Shown: piece by piece, positions 49,005 through 58,771 of the stretch | Position numbering within the stretch: the stretch's first letter is position 1 | Layout of the letters: each line of letters opens with the position of its first letter | Assembly (NCBI GenBank): GCA_002840565.1 | Contig: PHBK01000012.1 | Coordinates: forward strand, 124,001 to 188,000 | Source of the DNA: Deltaproteobacteria bacterium HGW-Deltaproteobacteria-12 | GTDB taxonomy: Bacteria; Desulfobacterota; Syntrophia; Syntrophales; Smithellaceae | Direction of reading: 5' to 3' | Length of the DNA stretch: 64,000 nucleotides | Notes under the pieces: model-generated | The model's database searches: none | Seen by the model: only the letters and a program-made list of their open reading frames with translations | What the model was told of the DNA's origin: nothing | Translations under genes and position numbers: made by a program

Positions 49005-50195
49005 ATGAGCATGACGCAATACGTTGCCTGGGAACACCGTGGCGTTTTGGATATAGGCTGTGGAAGTATCAGCCAGATAGGCGCACATTTCAAAGCAATG
49101 GGTTCCAGAAGGATCGGGATCATCACGGATAAGGGTTTGGTCAACGCCGGCGTGGTGGACATGGTAAAAGATGTGATCGAGGTGCAGGGGGCGCCTGTTG
49201 TTGCCGGCGTCTACGACAAAATTGGACAGGATGCAAAATCGTTAATCATTAATGAGTGCCTGCGGTGGTGCGGTGAGAATGGTGTTGAGGGCCTCCTGGC
49301 CATTGGAGGCGGCAGTGTGTTGGACACGGTAAAAGGCGTGAAGATCATGCTGGGCTTCGGGGTTAGGGATATAGCGGAAATCATGCGTGCGACTGCAGGA
49401 ATTCACACAGGCCTGGTGATTCAACCTCTCACATTTCCTCACATTGCCGTACCCACAACAGCCGGAACCGGGGCCGAATCTTCACCGGGAGCCGTTATCC
49501 TGGTCGAAGAGGAAGGTTTGAAGGGCAACATCATGCATCCACACCTTCCGGCACAGGTCGCTGTCCTGGACCCGCAGGTTACGGTGAGTTTGCCGCCCCG
49601 CATGACCGCGGAAACCGGTTGTGACGCCCTGTCACATTGCATTGAAGCTTTCTTTGCCAGGAATGCCAATTCACTGTCCGACGCTTTTGCCATTCATGCC
49701 ATCAAACTGATCAAAAAATATTTGCCGGTAGCCGTCGGTGATGGAAAGAACATAGAAGCACGCATGCAAATGCTTATTGCCAGCAATATGGGCATGCAGG
49801 CCTATTCCAAGGCCAACGGGTCCGCACCCATCCATAACTTCGCCCATGCCATCGGGCCCAAGCTGAATATCCCCCACGGATTGGCTAATGCAGTTCTTAT
49901 GTCCCATGTTATGAGCATCCTTTTCCCACTTTATCTACCTAGAATCTGCGAATTCGCGGATGCTTTTGGTGTCAAGACCGATGGCCTAAGTCCGGAACAG
50001 ACTTATGGGGTCACTGTTGCAGCAATAGAAGACTTCAAAAAACAGCTAGGCATTCCGGCAGTCTTTCCGCACAAACTTACTCCTGAGGATAAGGCAGATC
50101 TGCGATTCCGGGTCAAAACCGACATTGCCGGTTTTAGGTTCCCGCTTCCTGTGGAAGTAGTCGACATCATTTTGGATCTGTCCTTCAGTAAATGA
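49005..50195 (+). CDS. Iron-containing alcohol dehydrogenase
   Basis: LLAIGGGSVLDTVKGVKIML; AVPTTAGTGAESSPGAVI; DALSHCIEAFFA; NFAHAIGPKLNIPHGLANAVLMSHVM. Confidence 0.93.
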   Translation: MSMTQYVAWEHRGVLDIGCGSISQIGAHFKAMGSRRIGIITDKGLVNAGVVDMVKDVIEVQGAPVVAGVYDKIGQDAKSLIINECLRWCGENGVEGLLAIGGGSVLDTVKGVKIMLGFGVRDIAEIMRATAGIHTGLVIQPLTFPHIAVPTTAGTGAESSPGAVILVEEEGLKGNIMHPHLPAQVAVLDPQVTVSLPPRMTAETGCDALSHCIEAFFARNANSLSDAFAIHAIKLIKKYLPVAVGDGKNIEARMQMLIASNMGMQAYSKANGSAPIHNFAHAIGPKLNIPHGLANAVLMSHVMSILFPLYLPRICEFADAFGVKTDGLSPEQTYGVTVAAIEDFKKQLGIPAVFPHKLTPEDKADLRFRVKTDIAGFRFPLPVEVVDIILDLSFSK

Positions 50196-50230
50196 TGAAA
50201 TAAGATTTATTAACGATTAAGGAGAATTCC

Positions 50231-52609
50231 ATGACAACGCAGACAAGTACAATTTATGTCGTTCCGGCAACACGCGTCAACCGGCTGCGGGAACAGATCG
50301 TTCGCGCTCCCCAGGAAGTCTGCATCGAGCGGGCCCGTTATCTGACGCAAGCCATGGCTCTCCACTGGGATAAACACCCCCTGACACGGATGAGTAAGGC
50401 GCTCGATCACATACTACAAAACATTGCGGTCATTATCCGCGAAGATGAACTGATTGTCGGGTGCCGGACTTCCAAGCTTAAGGGCGCGCCGCTCTTTCCA
50501 GAAAACAAGAGCCGCTGGATTGCCGGAGATCTGGAAAATTTCGACAGCCGCATCCTCCAGAGAGCTCTGATTACACAGGAAGAAAAACAGGAACTCCGCG
50601 AGCAAATTCTTCCCTTTTGGGAGGGTAAGACAGCAGAGGAACGCTTTGAGGAGCTTTTGCCGGAAGATGTGGCAGTAGATATGGACAAATACATCTTTAC
50701 CATGATGCTGGAGATCACTTACGGCATCGGTCATTTTACGATGGATCACCCGCGGATTCTCCGGGAAGGAATATCGGGCATCATTGCCGATGCCACGACC
50801 CGCCATGCAGCCCTATCGGCCAGGGAGAAAAAGGGAGAAAAGGGTCTTTTTTATGATGCCGTCATCCGCTCCCTGCAGGGTGCAGTTGCTTTTGCCAGGA
50901 GATATGCGGTATTGGCGCGCACCCTTGCCGATCAGGCTACACCGGAGAGGCGGGCGGAACTGCTGGCAATTGCCGAAGTTTGCGAGCGTGTACCAGAGCA
51001 TCCGGCCCGTACCTTCCACGAGGCCGTCCAGTCCGTTTATTTCATTCATTTGATTGCTCAGATCGAATCGGGGGGCAATTCCATTTCTCTGGGACGGATT
51101 GACCAGATCCTTCACCCGTATTATAAAGCCGACCGGAAAGCGGGGAGGATTACTCCCGACCAGGCCCGGGAGTTGATGTCTCTGCTCTTCATTAAAACCA
51201 ACGAGATCTGGAACGTTCTGGAGGAGGCTTTCATCCCCGGAGGCGAAGGAACGGAAGGGAAAACGACCCAGAATGTCACTGTCGGCGGTATGGACGCGAA
51301 GGGCAAGGATGCAACCAATGACCTCAGCCTGATCGGTCTGCAAGCTTTTGCCGACATTCGGACGGTACAGCCTAACTTTGGTGTTCGCATCTGTGCCCAG
51401 TCGCCCGAACCTTTCGTTGCGCAGGCCGCCCGGTATGCCAAAGAAGCTCTGCCCCTCCATTTTTTCAACGACGAGGCCATCGTTCCCGCCCTCGTCCACG
51501 CCGGCCATAAATGGGAGGACGCCCGCAATTACGGGGTTGTGGGATGCCTGGAACCCAATGCCCAGGGAAAATCCTTCTGTTCGACCTTCGCCGTTCAATT
51601 CAGCGGGATCAAGTGCCTGGAATTGGCGCTGTCCAACGGCATCGACAATATCTTCGGCTATCCTGCCGGTCTGGAAACGGGAGACCCGGCGTCCTTTGCA
51701 TCCTTCGATGACGTCTGGCGTGCCTACGATCAACAGATGAATCATTTCTTGGGCCAGATGATCAAGGGTATGGCTGTCCTCGACCGGGTAATTGCGGCGA
51801 TGGTACCTTCGCCGTTCGCTTCGGCGATGATTGACGGCCCGCTGCAAAAAGGGCTTGATCTCACCCGGGGCGGGGCGGTTTACAACGCCACGGGAGTTCA
51901 GTTAATGGGATTTGCCAACGTTGCGGACAGCCTTTACGCAATCAAGAAAGCAGTCTTCGAGGATAAAAGCTGCACCATGGCCGAGCTCACCTCCTGGCTT
52001 TCCACAGACTGGCAGGATGTGGAACCAAGGCGCCGCTTTTTCCTGGAGAAAATGCCCAAATATGGCAATGATGATGATGCCGTCGATGCTATGGCGGCAA
52101 AAGTTATGGCACATTTTTGCGATTGTCTGAAGCCTCATCGTAATTTCCGCGGCGGCGCCTTTTGGCCCGGAGTATTTTCTGTCGGTTTTCATCTGGCTTT
52201 TGGTTCGTTTACTGGAGCAACGCCGGACGGCCGCAGCGCCGGTGACATCCTGGGCAACGGGATCACTCCGGCTAATGGACGGGCGCTCCAGGGACCCACG
52301 GCAGTCATGAATTCGATATCAAAGCTGCCTCTGTTCATGGCGACCAATGGTGTGAACCTCAACATGCGCTTTTCCGGGAAGAGACTCGATCCGGAGATTC
52401 TGAGCGCCTTGATCCGCGGGTACTTCCGGAACGGTGGTGTTCAGGTGCAGTTCAATATGATCGATTCCGAAATTCTCCGGGATGCCCAGGCGCATCCGGA
52501 GCAGTATCAGGATCTCGTCATCCGGATGAGCGGATACTCCGTGACGTTTGTGGATTTGAGCGATACGGCGCAGAACGAAATTATCAACCGCATGGAGTAT
52601 GTCATTTAA
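50231..52609 (+). CDS. Glycyl radical enzyme (PFL-like family; dehydratase/lyase type)
   Basis: RNYGVVGCLEPNAQGKSFCSTF (Cys439, Glu441) and glycyl-radical motif VIRMSGYSVTFVDLS (Gly768); activase gene at 58772. Confidence 0.95.
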   Translation: MTTQTSTIYVVPATRVNRLREQIVRAPQEVCIERARYLTQAMALHWDKHPLTRMSKALDHILQNIAVIIREDELIVGCRTSKLKGAPLFPENKSRWIAGDLENFDSRILQRALITQEEKQELREQILPFWEGKTAEERFEELLPEDVAVDMDKYIFTMMLEITYGIGHFTMDHPRILREGISGIIADATTRHAALSAREKKGEKGLFYDAVIRSLQGAVAFARRYAVLARTLADQATPERRAELLAIAEVCERVPEHPARTFHEAVQSVYFIHLIAQIESGGNSISLGRIDQILHPYYKADRKAGRITPDQARELMSLLFIKTNEIWNVLEEAFIPGGEGTEGKTTQNVTVGGMDAKGKDATNDLSLIGLQAFADIRTVQPNFGVRICAQSPEPFVAQAARYAKEALPLHFFNDEAIVPALVHAGHKWEDARNYGVVGCLEPNAQGKSFCSTFAVQFSGIKCLELALSNGIDNIFGYPAGLETGDPASFASFDDVWRAYDQQMNHFLGQMIKGMAVLDRVIAAMVPSPFASAMIDGPLQKGLDLTRGGAVYNATGVQLMGFANVADSLYAIKKAVFEDKSCTMAELTSWLSTDWQDVEPRRRFFLEKMPKYGNDDDAVDAMAAKVMAHFCDCLKPHRNFRGGAFWPGVFSVGFHLAFGSFTGATPDGRSAGDILGNGITPANGRALQGPTAVMNSISKLPLFMATNGVNLNMRFSGKRLDPEILSALIRGYFRNGGVQVQFNMIDSEILRDAQAHPEQYQDLVIRMSGYSVTFVDLSDTAQNEIINRMEYVI

Positions 52610-52651
52610 CCGGCTGCTCAGGCCATTATCAATGAGGAGAGGGGAAAGTTC

Positions 52652-53890
52652 ATGAAATCCGGGCAGAAGATTTTCTATGGATGGTGGATAGTTGTCGGTT
52701 CCTGTTTCCTTAACTTCGCGGGTATCGGCATTATTATGAATACCATGGGCGTGTTCATCAAGCCGGTTGCCGAATCTCTTGGGTTTACCCGCGGCGGTTT
52801 TACACTTTATTTCACCATAGCCGCGCTGGCCATGATGGTTATGGCCCCGGTCATGGGCAAACTCCTGGAGCGTTATAATATCCGTCTGATCATGACGATC
52901 TGTACAACTATGATGGCGGCCAGTTTTGCCCTCTTTTCCCAGTGCCGGACGCTGACACAATTTTATATTGTTGCCGTATTTTTGGGAATCGGCAGCGCCG
53001 GGTCGCATATCATTCCCGTCTCCCTGATGATCACCAACTGGTTTATCGATAAGCGGGGGCTGGCCATGGGAATTGTCTTTGCCGCCACGGGAGTGGGCGG
53101 GCTCATCTTCAACCCGCTGGCCAACTGGATCATCATGAATTACAGCTGGCAGGCCACCTACCTGACTTTCGGCCTGATCATCGGCATCTTTTCCATCCCG
53201 ACCGCGATGTTCATTGTTCGAGCCAAACCGGCCGATAAGAAACTGCTCCCCCTGGGCGGGGAAGCGGCGCTGGCGAAGCAATCAGAGCTCGAGCAGGGCG
53301 GACTGAAGGCAACCCAGGCCTTCCGCACCGGAGCATTCTGGCTGCTCGCACTGATCATTCTGCTTATCGCCGTTGCGAACATGGGTGTCCTGCACCACAT
53401 TGTACCCTATCTGACGGACATGGGATTTTCCACCACAACGGCGACAGCGCTTATGTCCCTGCACATGGCCATGCTGGTTTTCGGCAAGGTGCTTGCCGGC
53501 GGGCTTGCAGACAGGTTGGGACTTTTAAAGAGCTATCTCCTGCTTATGGGCGGCCTTATGGTATCCATTGCCCTGCTGTACGGATCGCAGTTGATGTGGG
53601 TAGCCACTATCTTCAGCGTACTTTTCGGCTTCTCGATCGCCGTCCGTACGGTTCTGCCGCCGCTGATGACCGCGAGGGTTCTGGGGCAGAAACATTTTGC
53701 CGTCATCTACGGGTTCCTCAACATTTTTACGACTCTCGGCACGGCCGTGGGTGTGCCGCTTTCCGGCTTCATCTACGACGCAACGAAGAGCTACTACCTC
53801 GCGTTTGCCCTGTATATCCTGCTGTGCCTGATTGCCGCGGGTGCGGGCATCGCCGTTATGATTAAAAGCGCGGGAAATAAGCAGAAATGA
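52652..53890 (+). CDS. MFS transporter (oxalate/formate antiporter-like)
   Basis: 12-TM pattern; YGWWIVVGSCFLNFAGIGIIMNTMGVFIKPV. Confidence 0.88.
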   Translation: MKSGQKIFYGWWIVVGSCFLNFAGIGIIMNTMGVFIKPVAESLGFTRGGFTLYFTIAALAMMVMAPVMGKLLERYNIRLIMTICTTMMAASFALFSQCRTLTQFYIVAVFLGIGSAGSHIIPVSLMITNWFIDKRGLAMGIVFAATGVGGLIFNPLANWIIMNYSWQATYLTFGLIIGIFSIPTAMFIVRAKPADKKLLPLGGEAALAKQSELEQGGLKATQAFRTGAFWLLALIILLIAVANMGVLHHIVPYLTDMGFSTTTATALMSLHMAMLVFGKVLAGGLADRLGLLKSYLLLMGGLMVSIALLYGSQLMWVATIFSVLFGFSIAVRTVLPPLMTARVLGQKHFAVIYGFLNIFTTLGTAVGVPLSGFIYDATKSYYLAFALYILLCLIAAGAGIAVMIKSAGNKQK

Positions 53891-53944
53891 CAAGATTATT
53901 CTCATAATATCGGACAATAGCATGTGGTTCACAGGAGGTTGGAA

Positions 53945-54880
53945 ATGAACAAAGTCATGACGATGAAGGAGGCCATATCAGCCCATGTCCATGACAACGA
54001 TTTTGTCTACATCGGCGGCTATATTTGCCGGACGCCGTTTTCGGCCATTCATGAAATTATCCGCCAGAAAAAGACAGGCCTCACGATCACCCGGGGCAAT
54101 GCCGCCGATGATTTCGATATGATGATCGGGGCAGGTGTGGTCCGGCGCTTTATTTCGACCTTCATCTCGCTGGGTCTATACGGGCTGGCCCGCTGCTACC
54201 GCCGCTCTCTGGAAAAAGGCATTCCCCACAAAATCGAGGTAGAGGAATACACCAATCTGTCGCTGCCGATGATGCTCATGGCGGGGGCGATGGGGATGCC
54301 GTTCGTTCCTGTAAAGGACCTTCTGGGCACGGATCTTTTAAACATCAAGGGTTTCTTAGGCGAGAACAAGTTCAAACTGATCGACTCACCTTTTGACGGG
54401 AAGCCGGTGCTCCTTGTTCCGGCCCTCAATCCTGACGTCGGTATCATCCACGTTCAGCAGGCCGATGAAAACGGCAACGCCCAGATCTGGGGTATCGGAG
54501 GTGATTGTAAGGTCGGAGCCAACGCTGCGAAAAAGGTGATCGTTTCCTGTGAGCGCATCGTCAGCCGGGAGGTGATCGGCAAGGATCCCTCCCGGACCAT
54601 CGTACCGGACTTCAAGGTTGTCGCTGTGGTGGAGGAGCCTTTTGCCTCGCATCCCGGTTACACGCCCGGTTTCTATGACATCGATTTTGGTTTCGGCTAC
54701 CTTTACAAAGAGGCCTCGGGCACGGTGGATGGATTTCAGGACTTCCTGAAGGAGTGGGTCTTCGATATCCCGGACCGCGCGGCCTATACCCAGCATTACA
54801 TCGAAAGGTTCGGGTATGCCGGTTACCGGAAACTGCAGGCCAAATTTGATTATGGATATCCCGTGAGTTATGAATATTAA
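53945..54880 (+). CDS. CoA-transferase family I, subunit A (GctA/IpdA-like)
   Basis: MNKVMTMKEAISAHVHDNDFVYIGGY...LTITRGNAADDFDMMIGAGVVRRF; followed by partner subunit B. Confidence 0.82.
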   Translation: MNKVMTMKEAISAHVHDNDFVYIGGYICRTPFSAIHEIIRQKKTGLTITRGNAADDFDMMIGAGVVRRFISTFISLGLYGLARCYRRSLEKGIPHKIEVEEYTNLSLPMMLMAGAMGMPFVPVKDLLGTDLLNIKGFLGENKFKLIDSPFDGKPVLLVPALNPDVGIIHVQQADENGNAQIWGIGGDCKVGANAAKKVIVSCERIVSREVIGKDPSRTIVPDFKVVAVVEEPFASHPGYTPGFYDIDFGFGYLYKEASGTVDGFQDFLKEWVFDIPDRAAYTQHYIERFGYAGYRKLQAKFDYGYPVSYEY

Positions 54881-54894
54881 GAGGAGAAGATAAA

Positions 54895-55695
54895 ATGAGC
54901 GAACACCCTAATGACTATATCAAACCGGAACTCATGGCCTGCTGCGGATCCCGGGAGATCCGCGACGGCGACGTCGTGGTTGTCGGTACGGGATTTCCGA
55001 CCATGTCGGCCAATATCGCCAAACATACTCATGCACCCCGGGCGGTCATGATGCAGGAATCGGGCGTTTATGATGCCCGGCCCCGGCGGCCCGCCCTGTC
55101 GGTCGGTGACGCCTGTCTCAATCCCGGCGCAGCCATGATCGGCGGGCTGATTGACGTCATGGGAATGTTCCTCCAGGGTGGTTGGGTCGATGTGGGCTTT
55201 CTCTCCGGTTCGCAGGTAGATCGCTACGGCAACATCAATACGACATGCATCGGTCCGTATGAGCAGCCCAGGAGCCGATTGCCCGGAAGCGGCGGAGCCA
55301 ATCCGATCGGTGCCCTGGCGAAAAGAGGGCTCATCATTGTCCAGCACGATGCGCGGCGGCTTACCGATAAAGTCGATTTTATAACGACTCCGGGATATAT
55401 CGACGGCCCCGGCGCCCGGGAGAAGCGCAATCTGCCGCCGGATACCGGGCCATACATCATTGTGACTAACAAGGGCATCCTCCGCTTTGATCCGGAAACA
55501 AAGGAGGCTTTTCTGGCGAGTTATCATCCCGGAAATACAATCGAGGAGATCAGGCGTTCTACCGGATGGGATTTGCGGGTGGCTGATGATGTCCATGAAA
55601 CGGAACCGCCCCGGGCGGAAGAACTGCGGGTGATCCGCGAGGTTCTCGATCCGCACCGGATGATTAAAATATATGAAGGGAAAGGATACATTTAA
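54895..55695 (+). CDS. CoA-transferase family I, subunit B (GctB/IpdB-like)
   Basis: IRDGDVVVVGTGFPTMSANIAKHTHAPRAVMMQESGVYDARP; VDVGFLSGSQVDRYGNINTTCIG. Confidence 0.85.
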   Translation: MSEHPNDYIKPELMACCGSREIRDGDVVVVGTGFPTMSANIAKHTHAPRAVMMQESGVYDARPRRPALSVGDACLNPGAAMIGGLIDVMGMFLQGGWVDVGFLSGSQVDRYGNINTTCIGPYEQPRSRLPGSGGANPIGALAKRGLIIVQHDARRLTDKVDFITTPGYIDGPGAREKRNLPPDTGPYIIVTNKGILRFDPETKEAFLASYHPGNTIEEIRRSTGWDLRVADDVHETEPPRAEELRVIREVLDPHRMIKIYEGKGYI

Positions 55696-55716
55696 TCAGC
55701 ATTAAGGAGGTCTTTC

Positions 55717-57084
55717 ATGGATTATACGCAACGATTGGCAGCATTTCTGGCGGAAATCTCCTGCAATAATTTACCGCCCGCAGTTATTCATAAGGCTAAA
55801 CTTTGCCTTCTGGATTACGTGGCCAATGTTTACGGATCACTGGAACTGGACGCTGTCGCCGGCGTGGCAGGCTATATCCGCGCGCTGGCCGGCCCGCCCT
55901 CGGCCACCGTTCTCGGCTGCGGTTTTAAGACGGATATTCATCACGCCGCGTTTATGAACGGAACAACGGCGGAGGCGATCGAGGCTCAGGATGGCCTGCG
56001 CTTTGGCGGGAATCATCCAGGAACAGCCGTCATTCCCGCCGCTTTAGCCGTCGCAGAGACTATGGAGCAAAGCGGCAGGGAGGTTATTGAAGCCGTCGTC
56101 GCCGGGTACGAGGCGGCCAACAGACCGGCTGCCGCTATGCACCCCTGGCATACCCTGGGGGGGTTTCTTCCCACGGGCACCTGCGGTACCTTCGGCGCAG
56201 CGGCCGCGGTGGCGCGCCTGAGGGGATATGATGCGGCAAGAATGGAAAGCGCGCTAGGATGCGCCGGTTATCTGGCTCCGATTTCTATGGCCGAGCAGCT
56301 CATGGGCGGATTTACAATTAAAATCGTGCAGGGCGGCCAGGCCGCTTTATCCGGGCTGATGGCGGCGGGTCTGGCTGGGGCGGGGATTACCGGAGACAAT
56401 CAGGTCTTCGAGGGTTCTGAACTCAAAGGCGGGTTCACCCAGATCACGACCAAAGTGGATCCGAAGTTCGAAAAGCTTACCGAAGGCCTCGGCGAACATT
56501 ATACGATAATGGACATCTACTTCAAGCCATACACGGCTTGCCGTCATACCCACGGCTCCGCTCAGGCGACGCTCGCCCTGATGCAGGAACAGCCGCTGGA
56601 CACTTCGAACATCAAGGCCGTCGAAGTCTACACCTACGGGATGGCCGTAATTGCCGTCGGCAAAGGGGTTGCCCCCGGGAATACCTTCGTAAACGCACAG
56701 TTTTCGATTCCCTATGTTGTTGCCGTCTGTCTTCTGGACGGAGCACTGGGACCGAAACAACTCACGGAAAAACGGCTGGCCGATCAGAAACTCCTGGATC
56801 TGGCGGCAAAAGTAACCGTCGGTATGGACGAAAAGTTAAATGCCATTTACCCGGAGAAGACTTCCAGCCGCGTGGAGATTGTCATCAAAGATGGCCGGCG
56901 GCTCATCAAACAGGTTGATGTTCCGAAAGGCGATCCGCGAGATCCCATGGAAGCCGCTGATCTTGCCGACAAGGTTCGTTATTTCGCCGGAGAGCGAAAT
57001 CGCGACAAAACAGAGCAGATCATCGGGATGATCCTCAACCTGGAAAACATTCCGGATATCCGGGAACTGATTCGACTGATTTGA
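55717..57084 (+). CDS. MmgE/PrpD family protein
   Basis: LCLLDYVANVYGSLE; AFMNGTTAEAIEAQDGLRFGGNHPGTAVIPAALAVAE; YKPYTACRHTHG-like motif. Confidence 0.92.
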   Translation: MDYTQRLAAFLAEISCNNLPPAVIHKAKLCLLDYVANVYGSLELDAVAGVAGYIRALAGPPSATVLGCGFKTDIHHAAFMNGTTAEAIEAQDGLRFGGNHPGTAVIPAALAVAETMEQSGREVIEAVVAGYEAANRPAAAMHPWHTLGGFLPTGTCGTFGAAAAVARLRGYDAARMESALGCAGYLAPISMAEQLMGGFTIKIVQGGQAALSGLMAAGLAGAGITGDNQVFEGSELKGGFTQITTKVDPKFEKLTEGLGEHYTIMDIYFKPYTACRHTHGSAQATLALMQEQPLDTSNIKAVEVYTYGMAVIAVGKGVAPGNTFVNAQFSIPYVVAVCLLDGALGPKQLTEKRLADQKLLDLAAKVTVGMDEKLNAIYPEKTSSRVEIVIKDGRRLIKQVDVPKGDPRDPMEAADLADKVRYFAGERNRDKTEQIIGMILNLENIPDIRELIRLI

Positions 57085-57125
57085 ACGCCGATCGCATTTT
57101 GAAGAAATTATAAGGAGTGTGCAGA

Positions 57126-58292
57126 ATGGATTTTTCGTTGACCGATGAACAGAAAATGCTGGTGGAAACACTGAAAACCATGGGAGAGCGGGAAAAGTTC
57201 AAAGAACGCGCCGTGGAAATCGACCGGACGGGAGAGTTCCCCTATGAACTGCTGACTAAATACGCCCAGATGGGACTTTTGGGCATGACCCTGTCATCGG
57301 CCTACGGCGGCGGCGGACAGCCGGCGCTCAACGCAGTGCTGGCTATTGAAGAGCTGGCCAAGTTCAGCCCCATGATCGCCGCGCCCGTCTTCGAATCCAA
57401 CGTCGGACCGGTGCGGGTGATTGATTTATTCGGGACGGAGGAACAGAAAAGGGCGATCATCCCGGGAGTCTGCGCAGGAGAGCGCAGCGTCTCTGTCTGC
57501 ATGACGGAGACGGAGGCCGGATCGGATCTGACCGCCTTATCCACCAAAGCCGTGGATGACGGGGACTCTTATATTCTCAATGGCCGTAAAATATTCATAA
57601 CCGGCGGCGGCCATGCCAGTCACTACATGGTTTATACACGTTTCGGCGAGAAGGCCGGCTACAAGGCAATCGGCGGTCTGCTGGTGGAAAAGGGGAGCCC
57701 CGGTTTTACCTTCGGCAAGCAGGAAGAGTTTCTCGGACTGCGGGGGATGCCTTCCTGCGAGCTGATTTTTGAGGATGTCCGGGTGCCGAAGAAAAATGTC
57801 GTGATCAAGGCCGGAGATTTCAGCAAACTCATGTGGACGTTTGATATTGAACGCTGCGGCAATGCGGCCATGTGTCTGGGAACAGCGGGCGGAGCTTTGC
57901 GGGAGGCCATCGCCTATGCACAGACCCGCCATGCCTTCGGGAGGCCGATCTGTGAGTTTCAGGCTATTCAGTTCATGACTGTGGATATGGCGATGAAGCT
58001 GGATGCGGCGCGATTACTGGTTTACCGTGCAGTCGCCGGGGCAGGGCAGGGGTTGCCGTCGATCTATGAAGCCTCCATGGGCAAGTGTTTTGCCAACGAG
58101 ATGGTTATTGAGGTGACGAACACAGCCATGCAGATCTTCGGCGGATACGGCTACAGCAAAGAATTTCCGCTGGAGCGGATGCTCCGCGACGCCCGGGCCT
58201 GGGGAGTTGCCGGAGGGACAGTCCAGATGTTGCGCAATACCATGGCGAGCGTCATATTCGGCCGGCGCTTCGATCAGCGTCGGGGAAAGTGA
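57126..58292 (+). CDS. Acyl-CoA dehydrogenase
   Basis: MDFSLTDEQKMLVETLKTM; VCMTETEAGSDLTALSTKA; QIFGGYGYSKEFPLERMLRDARAW. Confidence 0.96.
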   Translation: MDFSLTDEQKMLVETLKTMGEREKFKERAVEIDRTGEFPYELLTKYAQMGLLGMTLSSAYGGGGQPALNAVLAIEELAKFSPMIAAPVFESNVGPVRVIDLFGTEEQKRAIIPGVCAGERSVSVCMTETEAGSDLTALSTKAVDDGDSYILNGRKIFITGGGHASHYMVYTRFGEKAGYKAIGGLLVEKGSPGFTFGKQEEFLGLRGMPSCELIFEDVRVPKKNVVIKAGDFSKLMWTFDIERCGNAAMCLGTAGGALREAIAYAQTRHAFGRPICEFQAIQFMTVDMAMKLDAARLLVYRAVAGAGQGLPSIYEASMGKCFANEMVIEVTNTAMQIFGGYGYSKEFPLERMLRDARAWGVAGGTVQMLRNTMASVIFGRRFDQRRGK

Positions 58293-58320
58293 GCAGAAGT
58301 TCAAAAAAAAAGGAGAATTT

Positions 58321-58761
58321 ATGGCTATATATTATCGGGATGCGGCACATCTGTATGAAATATACGGACACTTTATGGAGCGGGTTCTCACTGATGAAAA
58401 AATCGGCGCCAAGATGGCCAAGGCGGGGATCATCATAAATTTTATTTATACAGACCCGGATTCTGAAATTACCATCGATCTGAAGAACCCTCCGGCGAAG
58501 CCCGGATATTACGGCTCCTATTACCTCGGTCCCTGCGATCTGGTCGCGGATGTCTGGTCGAAGCAGGCGGCGGACTTTTCGCACAGTTTCTGGCACGGTA
58601 TGGAAAACCCTGTCGCCGCCGTCACCCGGGGTAAAGTCAAGCAGGGTGGAAAAATAACCGCCATGCTGAAACTCCTGCCGGTTGTCAAGCCGGCCTTTCA
58701 GATGTTTCCGATAATTCTGCAGGAGATGGGATACGGCGATCTGGTTATCAAGAAGGGCTGA
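58321..58761 (+). CDS. SCP2 sterol-binding domain-like protein
   Basis: 147 aa with RBS aaggag; ITIDLKNPP...CDLVADVWSKQAADFSHSFWHGMENPVAAVTRGKVKQGGKITAMLKLLP. Confidence 0.65.
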   Translation: MAIYYRDAAHLYEIYGHFMERVLTDEKIGAKMAKAGIIINFIYTDPDSEITIDLKNPPAKPGYYGSYYLGPCDLVADVWSKQAADFSHSFWHGMENPVAAVTRGKVKQGGKITAMLKLLPVVKPAFQMFPIILQEMGYGDLVIKKG

Positions 58762-58771
58762 GGAAAACTGA

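Noticed and set aside
47466-52609. ALDH + Fe-ADH + GRE considered as a bacterial microcompartment (GRM-type) locus
   Set aside because: No shell-protein (BMC-H/BMC-P) genes or encapsulation-peptide-like extensions seen in the window; the ALDH looks non-acylating.
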